Part shown: positions 1-6,822 of the stretch, one piece after another
Layout of the letters: each line of letters begins with the position of its first letter
Numbering within the stretch: position 1 is the stretch's first letter
Assembly (NCBI GenBank): GCA_003021325.1
Contig: PXQM01000014.1
Coordinates: 1 to 14,501, forward strand
Length of the DNA stretch: 14,501 bases
Reading direction: 5' to 3'
From: Halobacteriales archaeon QH_10_70_21
GTDB lineage: Archaea; Halobacteriota; Halobacteria; Halobacteriales; Haloarculaceae
Translations under genes and position numbers: made by a program
The notes under the pieces: generated by a model
Told to the model about the DNA's origin: nothing
The model's database searches: none
The model's input: the letters and a program-made list of their open reading frames with translations, nothing else

Positions 1-1
1 C

Positions 2-739
2 GAGGACTACGCCGACCGTGCGGCGGCGCTGGTCGAGGCCGGCACCTGCGCCCTCGTCGTCGACGTCGCCCACGGCCACATGGAGCGGGCGCTGGAAGCG
101 ACGGCAACGCTCGCCGAGCGGTTCCCCGAGACGCCGGTCTGTGCGGGCAACGTCGTCACCCGCGAGGCCGTCGCGGACCTCGCGGACGCCGGCGCCGCCT
201 GCGTCAAGGTTGGCGTCGGCCCCGGTTCCCACTGCACGACGCGGGAGGTGACCGGCTTCGGGCTGCCGCAGTTCACCGCCGTCGAGCGGTGTGCTGCGGC
301 CGCCGACGAGCACGGCGTGACGACGATAGCGGACGGCGGAATCCAGTCGTCCGGCGACGCGGTGAAAGCGCTCCTGGCCGGCGCCGACGCCGTCATGATG
401 GGCGGGTTCTTCGCCGGCTGCGAGGAGGCGCCGGGCGAGGTCATCGAAATCGACGGTGAACGGTACAAGCGCTCCCGGGGCATGTCGACGGCCGCCGCCG
501 CCGAGGACCGCGACGACAAGGCCGCCGACGTCGACGCCGACGAGGGCGTCGAGGCCGTCACCGAGTACACCGGGCCCGTGGGCCCACGGCTCGAGGAGTT
601 CACCGCAGGCATCCGGTCGGGGCTCTCTTACGCCGGCGCCCACGACCTCGCAACCGCGCGGCGGAACGCCGAGTTCGTCGAGGTACGGGAGACGACGAAG
701 GGTCGCAACGGCGCTCACAGCTTCGCACGCAAGGAGTGA
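2..739 (+). CDS. IMP dehydrogenase/GMP reductase family protein, C-terminal part (5' end outside window)
   Basis: The reading frame is open from base 2, so the N-terminus lies outside the window. The protein is the second half of a TIM-barrel purine nucleotide oxidoreductase. Visible motifs are [14 protein letters not shown], the phosphate/catalytic loop [11 protein letters not shown] with the nucleophilic Cys, IADGGI, and ADAVMMGG. After the barrel come YKRSRGMST and [14 protein letters not shown] dehydrogenases normally carry an Arg-Tyr pair in the mobile flap; I do not see it. The short C-terminal flap and the GIRS...YAGA ending resemble GMP reductase (GMP to IMP, NADPH-dependent). Haloarchaeal members have been annotated under both names, so I give the family and lean to GMP reductase. 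A hairpin and T-rich stretch follow the stop. Family assignment is sure; the exact reaction is not. Confidence 0.85.
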   Translation, partial: EDYADRAAALVEAGTCALVVDVAHGHMERALEATATLAERFPETPVCAGNVVTREAVADLADAGAACVKVGVGPGSHCTTREVTGFGLPQFTAVERCAAAADEHGVTTIADGGIQSSGDAVKALLAGADAVMMGGFFAGCEEAPGEVIEIDGERYKRSRGMSTAAAAEDRDDKAADVDADEGVEAVTEYTGPVGPRLEEFTAGIRSGLSYAGAHDLATARRNAEFVEVRETTKGRNGAHSFARKE

Positions 740-767
740 GCCGGCGGCGCTGCGGGCCGTCGGAAGC

Positions 768-786
768 GGGGACGGGATACGTCCCC
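768..786. repeat. Inverted repeat (GGGGACG/CGTCCCC) after the GMP reductase-like gene
   Basis: Bases 768-774 and 780-786 are exact reverse complements around a five-base loop. The stem extends outward (GC/GC) across one bulged C. It lies in the 136-base gap between two convergent genes and could be part of a transcription end or mRNA 3' structure. Only the pairing is seen. Confidence 0.45.
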
Positions 787-808
787 CGCAGGTGTGGACC
801 ACTGCGTG

Positions 809-870
809 TGCGCCGGTCGGTGCACACTGACCGGCGCAGTCCCGGCTTTTCCAGTTGGGATTTTGAAACT
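809..870. terminator. Hairpin plus T-rich stretch between convergent genes
   Basis: TGCGCCGGTC (809-818) pairs perfectly with GACCGGCGCA (829-838) around a ten-base loop that itself contains the palindrome GTGCAC. The plus strand then becomes T-rich (CTTTTCC, GATTTTG, ACTTTTGC, 846-875). Haloarchaeal termination depends mainly on U-tracts, so the T-rich stretch suits the end of the upstream plus-strand gene; the hairpin may act for both converging transcripts. Function is inferred from placement. Confidence 0.5.
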
Positions 871-875
871 TTTGC

Positions 876-2201
876 TTACGTCCCCGTCGCCGACCGCTCG
901 ACGTTCGCGCCCAGCGCCGAGAGCGTCTCGAAGAACGACGGGAAGGAGACGTCGACGTGGTCGGCGCCCGCTATCGTCGTCCCGCCGTCCGCGACCAGGC
1001 CGGCGACGGCCAGCGCCATGATGATGCGGTGGTCGTCGTGGCCCGCCACGGTCGCACCCTGGAGGCCGCCGCCGTGGACCACGAGTTCGTCCTCGTGCTC
1101 CTCGACATCGACGCCCATCCGCCCGAGTTCGGTCGCCATCGCGGCCACCCGGTCGGTCTCTTTCAGCCGGACGTGCTCGCAGTCGGTGATTCGGGTGGTG
1201 CCGTCCGCAGCAGCCCCGAGCACCGCGATGGTCGGCAGCAGGTCGGGCGTGTCGGCGACGCCGACCTCGACCCCCGTCAGCGAGGAGTTCCCGACCCGGA
1301 TGCGGCCGGCGTCGCGGTCCCACGCGACGTCGGCGCCCATCCGTTCCAGCACGTCGACGACGGCCGAGTCGCCCTGCGCGCTCGGGTGGGCGCCCTCGAC
1401 GACGAGGTCGTCCCCGGCGGCGAGCGCGCCGGCCGCGAGCAGGTACGACATCGAGGAGAAGTCGCCCGGGACGTGGTACTCGCCGTCGGCCGGCGCGTAG
1501 GACTGGCCGCCGGCGACGCGGAAGCCCTCGGCGCCCGAGGCCCGGACCGCCGGGTCGTCGCCGCCCAGCACCTCGGCCTCGACGCCGAAGTCCGCCAGCA
1601 GTTCGAGCGTGATGTCCACGTACGGCGCCGACTTGAGCCCCGTCGTCAGCTCGATTTCGACGCCCCGCTCGGTCACGGCGCCGGCCATCAGCAGCGCCGT
1701 GATGTACTGCGAGGAGACGTCCCCCCGGACGGCGACCTCGCCGCCCTCGGTCCCGCCGCCGACCACCAGCGGTGCCTGGCCGTTCCCGCGCGTCGACGCC
1801 GCGCTGGCGCCGAGGTTCTCGAGCGCCTCCAGCAGCGGGCCCTGCGGTCGGGACCGCAGCGACCCGTCGCCGGTGAGAACGGTCAGGCCGTCGACCAGCG
1901 CGCCGGTCGCCGTCGTCAGCCGCATCGTGGTCCCGCTGTTGCCGCAGTCGAGGACGTCGTCCGGCGTCTCCGGGCGGCCCTCGACGCCGTCGACCACGAA
2001 CTCGTCGTCGCGCCGCGTCACCGACCCACCGTAGGCCTCGACCGCACCGGCGGTCGCCCGGGTGTCGGCGCTGTCGAGCGGCCCCCGGACCACCGCGCCG
2101 TCACCGTACCCGGCCGCGAGCACCGCCCTGTGGGTGTAGCTCTTCGAGGGCGGCGCGCGAGCGGTGCCGGCGAGGGCGGCGCGCGAGACGTGGACGTCCA
2201 T
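876..2201 (-). CDS. aroA: 3-phosphoshikimate 1-carboxyvinyltransferase (EPSP synthase)
   Basis: Joins shikimate 3-phosphate and phosphoenolpyruvate to make EPSP, the sixth step of the shikimate pathway, in the cytoplasm. The 441-residue protein is full length (family about 430). It starts with the [10 protein letters not shown] substrate-binding segment, then [11 protein letters not shown] (the PEP/glyphosate loop), [10 protein letters not shown], the [12 protein letters not shown] segment, KETDRVAAM and [13 protein letters not shown]. These are the expected motifs in order. The ATG at 2201 is supported by a TTTTA box about 25 nt upstream on the minus strand and by the M-x-V-x-V start typical of the family. 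It converges on the GMP reductase-like gene and diverges from the peptidase gene. Other genes of the same pathway lie at 4.9 kb and 10-11 kb. Confidence 0.96.
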   Translation of the reverse strand: MDVHVSRAALAGTARAPPSKSYTHRAVLAAGYGDGAVVRGPLDSADTRATAGAVEAYGGSVTRRDDEFVVDGVEGRPETPDDVLDCGNSGTTMRLTTATGALVDGLTVLTGDGSLRSRPQGPLLEALENLGASAASTRGNGQAPLVVGGGTEGGEVAVRGDVSSQYITALLMAGAVTERGVEIELTTGLKSAPYVDITLELLADFGVEAEVLGGDDPAVRASGAEGFRVAGGQSYAPADGEYHVPGDFSSMSYLLAAGALAAGDDLVVEGAHPSAQGDSAVVDVLERMGADVAWDRDAGRIRVGNSSLTGVEVGVADTPDLLPTIAVLGAAADGTTRITDCEHVRLKETDRVAAMATELGRMGVDVEEHEDELVVHGGGLQGATVAGHDDHRIIMALAVAGLVADGGTTIAGADHVDVSFPSFFETLSALGANVERSATGT

Positions 2202-2222
2202 ACCGGTGAGTCGCGCGGCCCC

Positions 2223-2227
2223 TAAAA
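2223..2227 (-). promoter_or_regulatory. TATA-like box for aroA
   Basis: Read on the minus strand the sequence is CTCTTTTAGGG, with TTTTA centred about 24 nt before the aroA ATG. That is the spacing expected for a leaderless haloarchaeal transcript. Confidence 0.5.
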
Positions 2228-2353
2228 GAGGCTACCGGCTCGACCGATGCGTGCCGGTTCCGCAGGTGCCGACATCGACGGGACCGTACGCCTCGACGAA
2301 CGCCCCCGCGAGACGGCCCCGAGGGCCGTGGCCGGCCGGCCGGACGGCAACCC

Positions 2354-2359
2354 CTATAG
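2354..2359 (+). promoter_or_regulatory. TATA box for the Xaa-Pro peptidase gene
   Basis: CTATAG lies centred about 26 nt upstream of the ATG at 2382 in otherwise GC-rich DNA. It supports the internal ATG rather than the longer upstream-open frame as the true start. Confidence 0.55.
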
Positions 2360-2381
2360 GTCGCCGCCCCGGCGTTCGGGT

Positions 2382-3471
2382 ATGGACCCCGACCTCTCGC
2401 GGCTCGACGCGCTCCTCGAGGAGACAGGCGCCGACGGCTACCTCCTCGAGGCCGACGGCGACGACTCCAACCAGCGGTACCTCTCGGGCTTCACCGCCCC
2501 CGACCCGTTCGTGACGCTGTACACCGGCGAGGCGCACGTGCTCGTCTCGGCGCTGGAGTACGGCCGGGCGGTCAAGGAGGCCCGCGCCAGGAGCGTCGAG
2601 CGGCTCTCGGAGTACGGCCACCGCGAGAAGACCGACGAGTACGGGCGGACGGAGGGCGGCCACCGGACGCTGGCGGCCTTCCTCGAGGCCCGCGACGCCG
2701 CGTCGGTCCTCGCCCCCGAGGAGTTCCCGCTCGGGACCGCAGACGGCCTCCGCGAGCTGGGCGTCGAGGTGTCGGTCGACCGCGAGGACGTCCTCGCGTC
2801 CATCCGCGCGACGAAGACCGACGAGGAGGTCGACCACGTCCGGGAATCCCAGCGGGCCAACGAGGCGGCGATGGCCCGCGCCGAGGAGCTTTTGGCGGGT
2901 GCCGACGTCGAGGACAGGACGCTCGTCCACGACGGCGAGCCGCTGACCTCCCGACGCCGCCGACCCCCACGACCGGGGATCGGGGCCGCTCGCCGCCGGC
3001 GAGTCAATCATCGTCGACATCTTCCCGACGTCGAAGGAGAGCGGCTACTTCGCGGACATGACCCGGACGTTCTGCGTCGGCGAGCCCGCCGAGACGGTCC
3101 GGGAGTGGTACGATCTGACGCTCGAGGCCCAGGAGGCGGCGCTGGACGCGCTGGCGGCCGGCGTCTCGGGCAGCGAGGTCCACGACGCGGTCTGTGAGGT
3201 CTACGAGGGCGCCGGCCTGCCGACGCTGCGGGCCGACGACTCCGCCGAGACGGGCTTCATCCACACGACTGGCCACGGCGTCGGGCTCGACATCCACGAG
3301 TATCCACGACTCTCCGAACAGGACAACGAACTCGAGGCAGGCCACGTCGTGACGGTCGAGCCGGGGCTCTACGACCCCGAGGTCGGCGGCGTCCGCATCG
3401 AGGACCTCGTCGTCGTCACCGGGGACGGCCACGAGAACCTCACCGACTACGAGAAGCGGCTCCGGCTCTAG
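2382..3471 (+). pseudogene. M24-family Xaa-Pro peptidase, internal deletion with frameshift
   Basis: Creatinase/prolidase-like metallopeptidase that would remove residues next to proline. Residues 1-190 (to about 2951) form the N-terminal domain, ending in DGEPLTS in frame 3. The catalytic domain resumes in frame 1 from about 2953 with DAADPHDRGSGPL. All five metal ligands of the family are present in the second part: two Asp (VDIFP and ADMTRT), His (GHGVGLDIHE), and two Glu (TVEPGLY and RIEDLVVV). What is missing is the linker and first helix of the catalytic domain, roughly 25-30 residues by comparison with remembered haloarchaeal relatives, plus a frame; a stop at 2944 closes frame 1 upstream. 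No single protein can be made as written. It is a pseudogene or a consensus error. The stop shares CTAG with the tspO stop on the other strand. Confidence 0.85.
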
Positions 3472-3947
3472 TTCAGCCGCCAGAACCGGTAGTTGAGCAG
3501 GAGCGCGAACCCGACCCACAGCAGGTACGGCACGAGCAGCGCGGCCGCCCGGCGGTCCACCCGGTCGACGGCCGCGACCGTGGCGGCGACGAGGACCAGG
3601 AGGACCGAAATGACGACCAGCGCGGCGAGGATGGCCTCCAGCGCGAAGAAGACCGGCGTCCAGGCGACGTTGAAGACCATCTGGCCGGCGAAGAGCGCGA
3701 GTGCGGTTCGCCTGCCGGCGGCGTCGCGCCGCCAGACGAGCCACAGCGCCACGCCCATCAGGCTGAACAGCGCGGTCCAGACGACGCCGAAGACGACCGG
3801 CGGCGGGTACAGGGCCGGTTTCTCGAGCGCCCGGAACCAGGCGCTTTCCGGACTCGAGAGCGCCGCCGGGACGGCGCCGACGACGTTGACGAGCAGGACG
3901 AACCCGAGTGCGCGGAGCGCCTCGTCGCGGGTCGGGAGGGTGACCAT
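3468..3947 (-). CDS. tspO: TspO/MBR family integral membrane protein
   Basis: A 159-residue five-helix membrane protein of the translocator/peripheral benzodiazepine receptor family, whose members bind porphyrins and other tetrapyrroles and have regulatory or photoprotective roles. Hydrophobic segments fall at about residues 10-30, 50-70, 80-97, 104-124 and 131-152. Family signatures seen are WFRALEKPALYPPPVVFGVVW in the first loop and second helix, FNVAWTPVFF in the third, and PYLLWVGFALLLNYRFWRLN at the C-terminus. I chose the ATG at 3947 because the upstream extension is Pro/Arg-rich and unlike the family N-terminus, and a GTTAC-type weak TATA lies about 27 nt before it. A perfect palindrome sits between that box and the start. 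Substrate and role here are unknown. Confidence 0.93.
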   Translation of the reverse strand: MVTLPTRDEALRALGFVLLVNVVGAVPAALSSPESAWFRALEKPALYPPPVVFGVVWTALFSLMGVALWLVWRRDAAGRRTALALFAGQMVFNVAWTPVFFALEAILAALVVISVLLVLVAATVAAVDRVDRRAAALLVPYLLWVGFALLLNYRFWRLN

Positions 3948-3950
3948 GGC

Positions 3951-3966
3951 GGCCCCTTCAGGGGCC
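3951..3966. repeat. Palindrome GGCCCCT-tc-AGGGGCC at the tspO start
   Basis: Seven-base arms around a two-base centre, beginning 4 nt upstream of the tspO ATG and lying downstream of the weak TATA-like box. The position would suit a repressor operator overlapping the transcription start, or a short 5' UTR hairpin hiding the start codon. Only the symmetry is seen. Confidence 0.5.
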
Positions 3967-4110
3967 AGGACCGTAACGGTGGCCGTGACGGGGGAGACCA
4001 CCGGCACCGTGCCGGGACGTAACGACCGGTGTGCTGACCGCCACGAGGGGCGCTCGGGTGCGGACGGGGGCTCCCGGCCGCCGGCGAGCCCTCTCCGAAC
4101 CGAACGCGAC

Positions 4111-4608
4111 ATGTCACGCCGGCCACTTCCGGGAGACGTGAGCACGGTATCGATTCGACGGGCGGGGGCCGACGACGCGGAGCCGCTCGCCGCCGTCTAT
4201 CGGAGCGCCTACCGGGAGAACCGCCGGCTCGGATTTCCCGCGAAGGCGGAATCGGCCACCCCGGAGACCGTCGGTGAATGGATCGCCGAACACGAGGTCC
4301 ACGTTGCGACGGTCGACGCCGAGGTCGTCGGCGGCGTTCGCCTCGAGGAGGTGGCCCCGGAGCGCGTCAAACTCGGTCGGCTCGCCGTCCGTGCCGACTG
4401 CAAGGGTGACGGAATCGGGAGCCGATTGCTGGAGCACGCCGAGTCCGTGGCTCGAAACCACGGCTACGCGACAGTCCGGTTGACGACCCCCGAGGACCAC
4501 CCGTACCTCCCCGGCTTCTACCGGTCGCACGGGTACGAGACGACGGGCGAGTACCCGCTCGAGTACCGCGAGTACGACGAGGTCGTCATGGAGAAGCGGG
4601 TCGTGTAG
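4111..4608 (+). CDS. GNAT family N-acetyltransferase
   Basis: Acetyl-CoA-dependent N-acyltransferase of unknown substrate, 165 residues from the ATG at 4111. The core fold is seen as SIRRAGADDAEPLAAVYR (strand 1/helix 1), VGGVRLEEV (strand 3), the acetyl-CoA pyrophosphate loop in LAVRADCKGDGIGSRLLEHA (motif A, R-x-x-G-x-G-like), then GYATVRLTT and FYRSHGYETTGE (motif B). A GTG at 4138 would give a protein starting MSTVSIRRAG and fits the usual GNAT N-terminus equally well; no TATA box decides between them. It diverges from tspO with 163 bases between starts. A perfect 8-bp hairpin follows the stop. Confidence 0.88.
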   Translation: MSRRPLPGDVSTVSIRRAGADDAEPLAAVYRSAYRENRRLGFPAKAESATPETVGEWIAEHEVHVATVDAEVVGGVRLEEVAPERVKLGRLAVRADCKGDGIGSRLLEHAESVARNHGYATVRLTTPEDHPYLPGFYRSHGYETTGEYPLEYREYDEVVMEKRVV

Positions 4609-4616
4609 GCGACGAC

Positions 4617-4640
4617 GCGTCCGGACCGGTCACCGGACGC
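4617..4640 (+). terminator. Hairpin just after the GNAT gene
   Basis: GCGTCCGG (4617-4624) and CCGGACGC (4633-4640) are exact reverse complements around an eight-base loop that contains ACCGGT. It begins eight bases after the stop. No U-tract follows, so a terminator role is only suggested. Confidence 0.35.
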
Positions 4641-4715
4641 TCCCGTCGACCGACCGGTCCGCCGCCAGCCTGGGCCTGGGTCCGGAGTCGGCCCCCGGAC
4701 CGGCCGCGTCGGAAA

Positions 4716-4723
4716 GCTACAAG
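4716..4723 (+). promoter_or_regulatory. TATA-like box for the candidate guide RNA
   Basis: GCTACAAG preceded by GGAAA lies about 27 nt before the 5' stem of the candidate box C/D RNA, at the spacing seen for the protein genes of this window. This makes independent transcription of the RNA plausible. Confidence 0.35.
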
Positions 4724-4746
4724 CCGCCAGGCCGTCTACCGCCGCT

Positions 4747-4813
4747 GGCGGCGATGATGAGGCTCGAACCCCCGCTCCGAGCCCCGTGTGACGACGCTCA
4801 CTCCTGAGCCGCC
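4747..4813 (+). ncRNA. Candidate box C/D 2'-O-methylation guide RNA
   Basis: GGCGGC (4747-4752) pairs with GCCGCC (4808-4813), closing a 67-nt element. Inside the stem are a perfect C box ATGATGA (4754-4760) and a perfect D box CTGA (4804-4807), arranged as in a terminal kink-turn bound by L7Ae. Internally there is a one-mismatch C' box GTGACGA (4788-4794), preceded by a D'-like CCGA (4777-4780) with a seven-base spacer. The guide stretches are 4761-4776 and 4795-4803; the second is short. By the D-box plus five rule the D guide would address the G in fifth position of a target reading GAGTGAGCG. I could not assign that target. The D' box is off consensus. Chance occurrence of stem, C and D together in GC-rich DNA is possible but unlikely. 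Confidence 0.5.
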
Positions 4814-4863
4814 GTTCCGGACGCGAGCACGGGCTGCCGCCGTGGCCCTGGCCTTAGAAGCGC

Positions 4864-4868
4864 TTTTC
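4864..4868 (+). promoter_or_regulatory. TATA-like box for tyrA
   Basis: GCTTTTCAG is centred about 27 nt before the ATG at 4893, supporting that start over the GTG at 4788, whose extra N-terminal residues do not match the family. Confidence 0.4.
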
Positions 4869-4892
4869 AGGTACGGCCGGCTACCCGAGGAC

Positions 4893-5497
4893 ATGCAACT
4901 GCTCGTCGTCGGGGCCGGCGAGATGGGGCGGTGGTTCGCCCGGACGAGCGGCGCCGACGCCGTGGCGTTCACCGACCGCGACCCGGCGGTGGCGCGGGCG
5001 GCCGCCCGGTGCTCGACGTCTCCGGCGAGATGCGCGACTCGGTGGCCGCGCTCGAAGCGCACGCGACCGGCGTCGAGCGCGCCAGCCTACACCCGCTGTT
5101 CTCCGCCACGAACGCGCCCGGCAACGTGCCCGTCGTCGTCGACCGCGACGGCCCCGCGCTCCAGGCGATACGGGAGGCGCTGTCGGCGGCCGGCAACGAG
5201 GTGTTCGAGACGACGCCGGCCGAACACGACCGGGCGATGGAGACCGTCCAGGCGCGGGCCCACACGGCGGTCCTGGCGTACGCGCTGGCCGCCGAGGACG
5301 TCGACCCGCGGTTCCACACGACGCTGTCCGGCCCGCTCTCGGAACTGGCCGAACAGCTGACCGGCAACACGCCGGCGGTCTACGCCGACATCCAGGAGCG
5401 GTTCGACGGCGGCGAGTCCGTCGCCGAGGCCGCCCGACTGCTCGCGGCGGCCGACCGCGAGGCCTTCCTCGAACTGTACGAGGACGCCGACCGATGA
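4893..5497 (+). pseudogene. tyrA: Prephenate dehydrogenase, internal deletion with frameshift
   Basis: Would oxidise prephenate to 4-hydroxyphenylpyruvate on the way to tyrosine. The first 38-39 residues (frame 3) carry the Rossmann dinucleotide fingerprint VVGAGEMGRWF and the ADAVAFTDRDP strand. The frame then changes at about 5000-5012, and frame 2 continues from RPVLDVSGEM through ASLHPLF, APGNVPVVVD, the catalytic-domain helix EHDRAMETVQARAHTAVLAYAL, and PAVYADIQERFDGGE to the stop. Missing is about 40 residues of the NAD domain, including the AVP-type loop next to the cofactor, plus a frame. The C-terminal domain is otherwise complete. The stop overlaps the next start as ATGA. As written no functional enzyme can be made; this is a true lesion or a sequence error. 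Confidence 0.82.
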
Positions 5498-6779
5498 CCG
5501 ACACCGACGCCATCCTCGACAACGCGCGGTACCTCCGTAACGTCCGGCCGGTCGACCCCGAGGAGATATACGAGTACGTCGAGGGCCGGCCCCACCCGGC
5601 GGTCGTCAGGCGGACCCTCAGGGAGCACGCCTTCGAGCTCGGGCTCCGGGAGCGCGAGGACGGGACCTTCGTCCCCGTCGAGGCGGGAGCGGTGACGCCG
5701 ACGTTCGCGGGCGTCGAGCGGTTCCCGGAGGCGTACGCCCGCCGGTTCGAGGACCTGCTCGTGGAGGCGTACGGCGTCGGCTGGCCCGACGGCGAGGGCG
5801 GCGACCTGCTCCGGGAGCGCATCGACCACCTGAAGGCGGCCTACTTCGGCGACGAGGACGTCACCTACGACGCCGACACAGCCCTCGCGTACGGGCTCTA
5901 CCACCTGCCGGACTACTACGCCGCGATCCAGTACGTCCTGGACGAACTCGGCTCGGCGGGGCTGCTACCGCGCCGGCTCCGCGTCCTCGACGTCGGCGCC
6001 GGGACCGGCGGACCGGCGCTTGGCCTCCACGGGTCAACCGCGAGACCGCACAGGAGCACGACCCCGATGGGCCGTACGACCTCGTCGTCTTCGGGAACGT
6101 CCTCTCGGAGCTCGAGCACCCGGTCGACGCGGCGGCGACGTATCTCGACGCGCTGGGCGACGACGGGACGCTGCTCGCGCTGTCGCCGGCGGAGGAGCGC
6201 ACCGCGACCCGGTTGCGAGCAATCGAGCGGGAGCTCCTGGACCGTCGCCCGGAGGCAACCGTCCACGCGCCGACCGTCCGGCTGTGGCCCGGCGAGGAGC
6301 CCGACGACCACGGCTGGAGCTTCCGGCGCGAGGCCGATATCGAGGTGCCCGCGTTCCAGCGCCGGCTCGACGAGGCGGCCGACGGCGGCGGCACGTACGT
6401 CAACGTCGACGTGCAGTTCGCCTACCTGCTCGCCAGGACCGACGACCGGCGGGCCGTCGATTTCACGCCGGACCCGGACCGGGTCGCGCGGATGTCGTCC
6501 ATGGACGAGCACGTCACCGAGCGGGTCGACCTCGTGGCGCTGAAGCTCTCGCCGGACCTGGCCGAGGACGGCAACCCGCTGTTCAAGATCAGCGACGGCT
6601 CCGAGGACGTCGACCACTACGCCGTCCTCACGCGGGAGTCGGCGCTGAACGAGCAGCTGCGGCGCGCGCCGTACGGCTCGCTGCTGCGGTTCGAGAACGC
6701 GCTCGTGCTCTGGAACGACGACGAGGGGGCGTACAACCTCGTCGTCGACGCCGAGACGGTCGTCGACCGGCTCGGCTGA
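5494..6779 (+). pseudogene. Rsm22-like class I methyltransferase, internal deletion with frameshift
   Basis: SAM-dependent methyltransferase resembling the Rsm22 family of small-subunit ribosomal proteins/methyltransferases. Frame 1 from the ATG at 5494 has an N-terminal helical domain (LAYGLYHLPDYYAAIQYVL) and the SAM motif I RVLDVGAGTGGPALGLH at residues 162-178. At about 6030 the frame moves to 3, which continues VNRETAQ, then DLVVFGNVLSELEHP (motif IV region, typical of Rsm22), a long central part, and a C-terminal beta-rich domain ending VVDRLG. The segment between motif I and motif IV, with the acidic ribose-binding residue of motif II, is absent (roughly 30-45 residues) along with a frame. 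The Cys cluster of bacterial and mitochondrial Rsm22 is not seen. Start overlaps the tyrA stop (ATGA), implying translational coupling. Confidence 0.75.
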
Positions 6780-6793
6780 CCGGGTGCGGTGAA

Positions 6794-6799
6794 CTTTTG
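6794..6799 (+). promoter_or_regulatory. TATA-like box for surE
   Basis: GAACTTTTGCG has CTTTTG centred about 26 nt upstream of the surE ATG, suggesting a leaderless start separate from the upstream methyltransferase. Confidence 0.4.
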
Positions 6800-6822
6800 C
6801 GAGCGCCGCCCTCACTGTTCCC

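Noticed and set aside
957..2225. Long plus-strand open frame of 422 codons opposite aroA
   Set aside because: Arg/Gly/Val-rich antisense shadow caused by high GC; aroA on the minus strand has full family motifs.
3973..4110. Extended N-terminus for tspO (225-codon frame to 4145) and a 371-codon frame for the GNAT gene
   Set aside because: Both extensions run through the divergent intergenic region and into each other's genes, are rich in Pro, Arg and Ser, and do not match either family.
4757..4777. A tRNA T-arm-like string (GGGGGTTCGAGCC) on the minus strand
   Set aside because: The bases on either side of the loop do not pair as a T-stem, and no acceptor, D-arm or anticodon arm can be built around it. 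The box C/D RNA on the plus strand explains the region better.
4788..4892. Upstream GTG start for prephenate dehydrogenase
   Set aside because: It would add an unmatched 35-residue leader and place the TATA-like box and the candidate guide RNA inside the gene; MQLLVVGAGEMG is the natural start.
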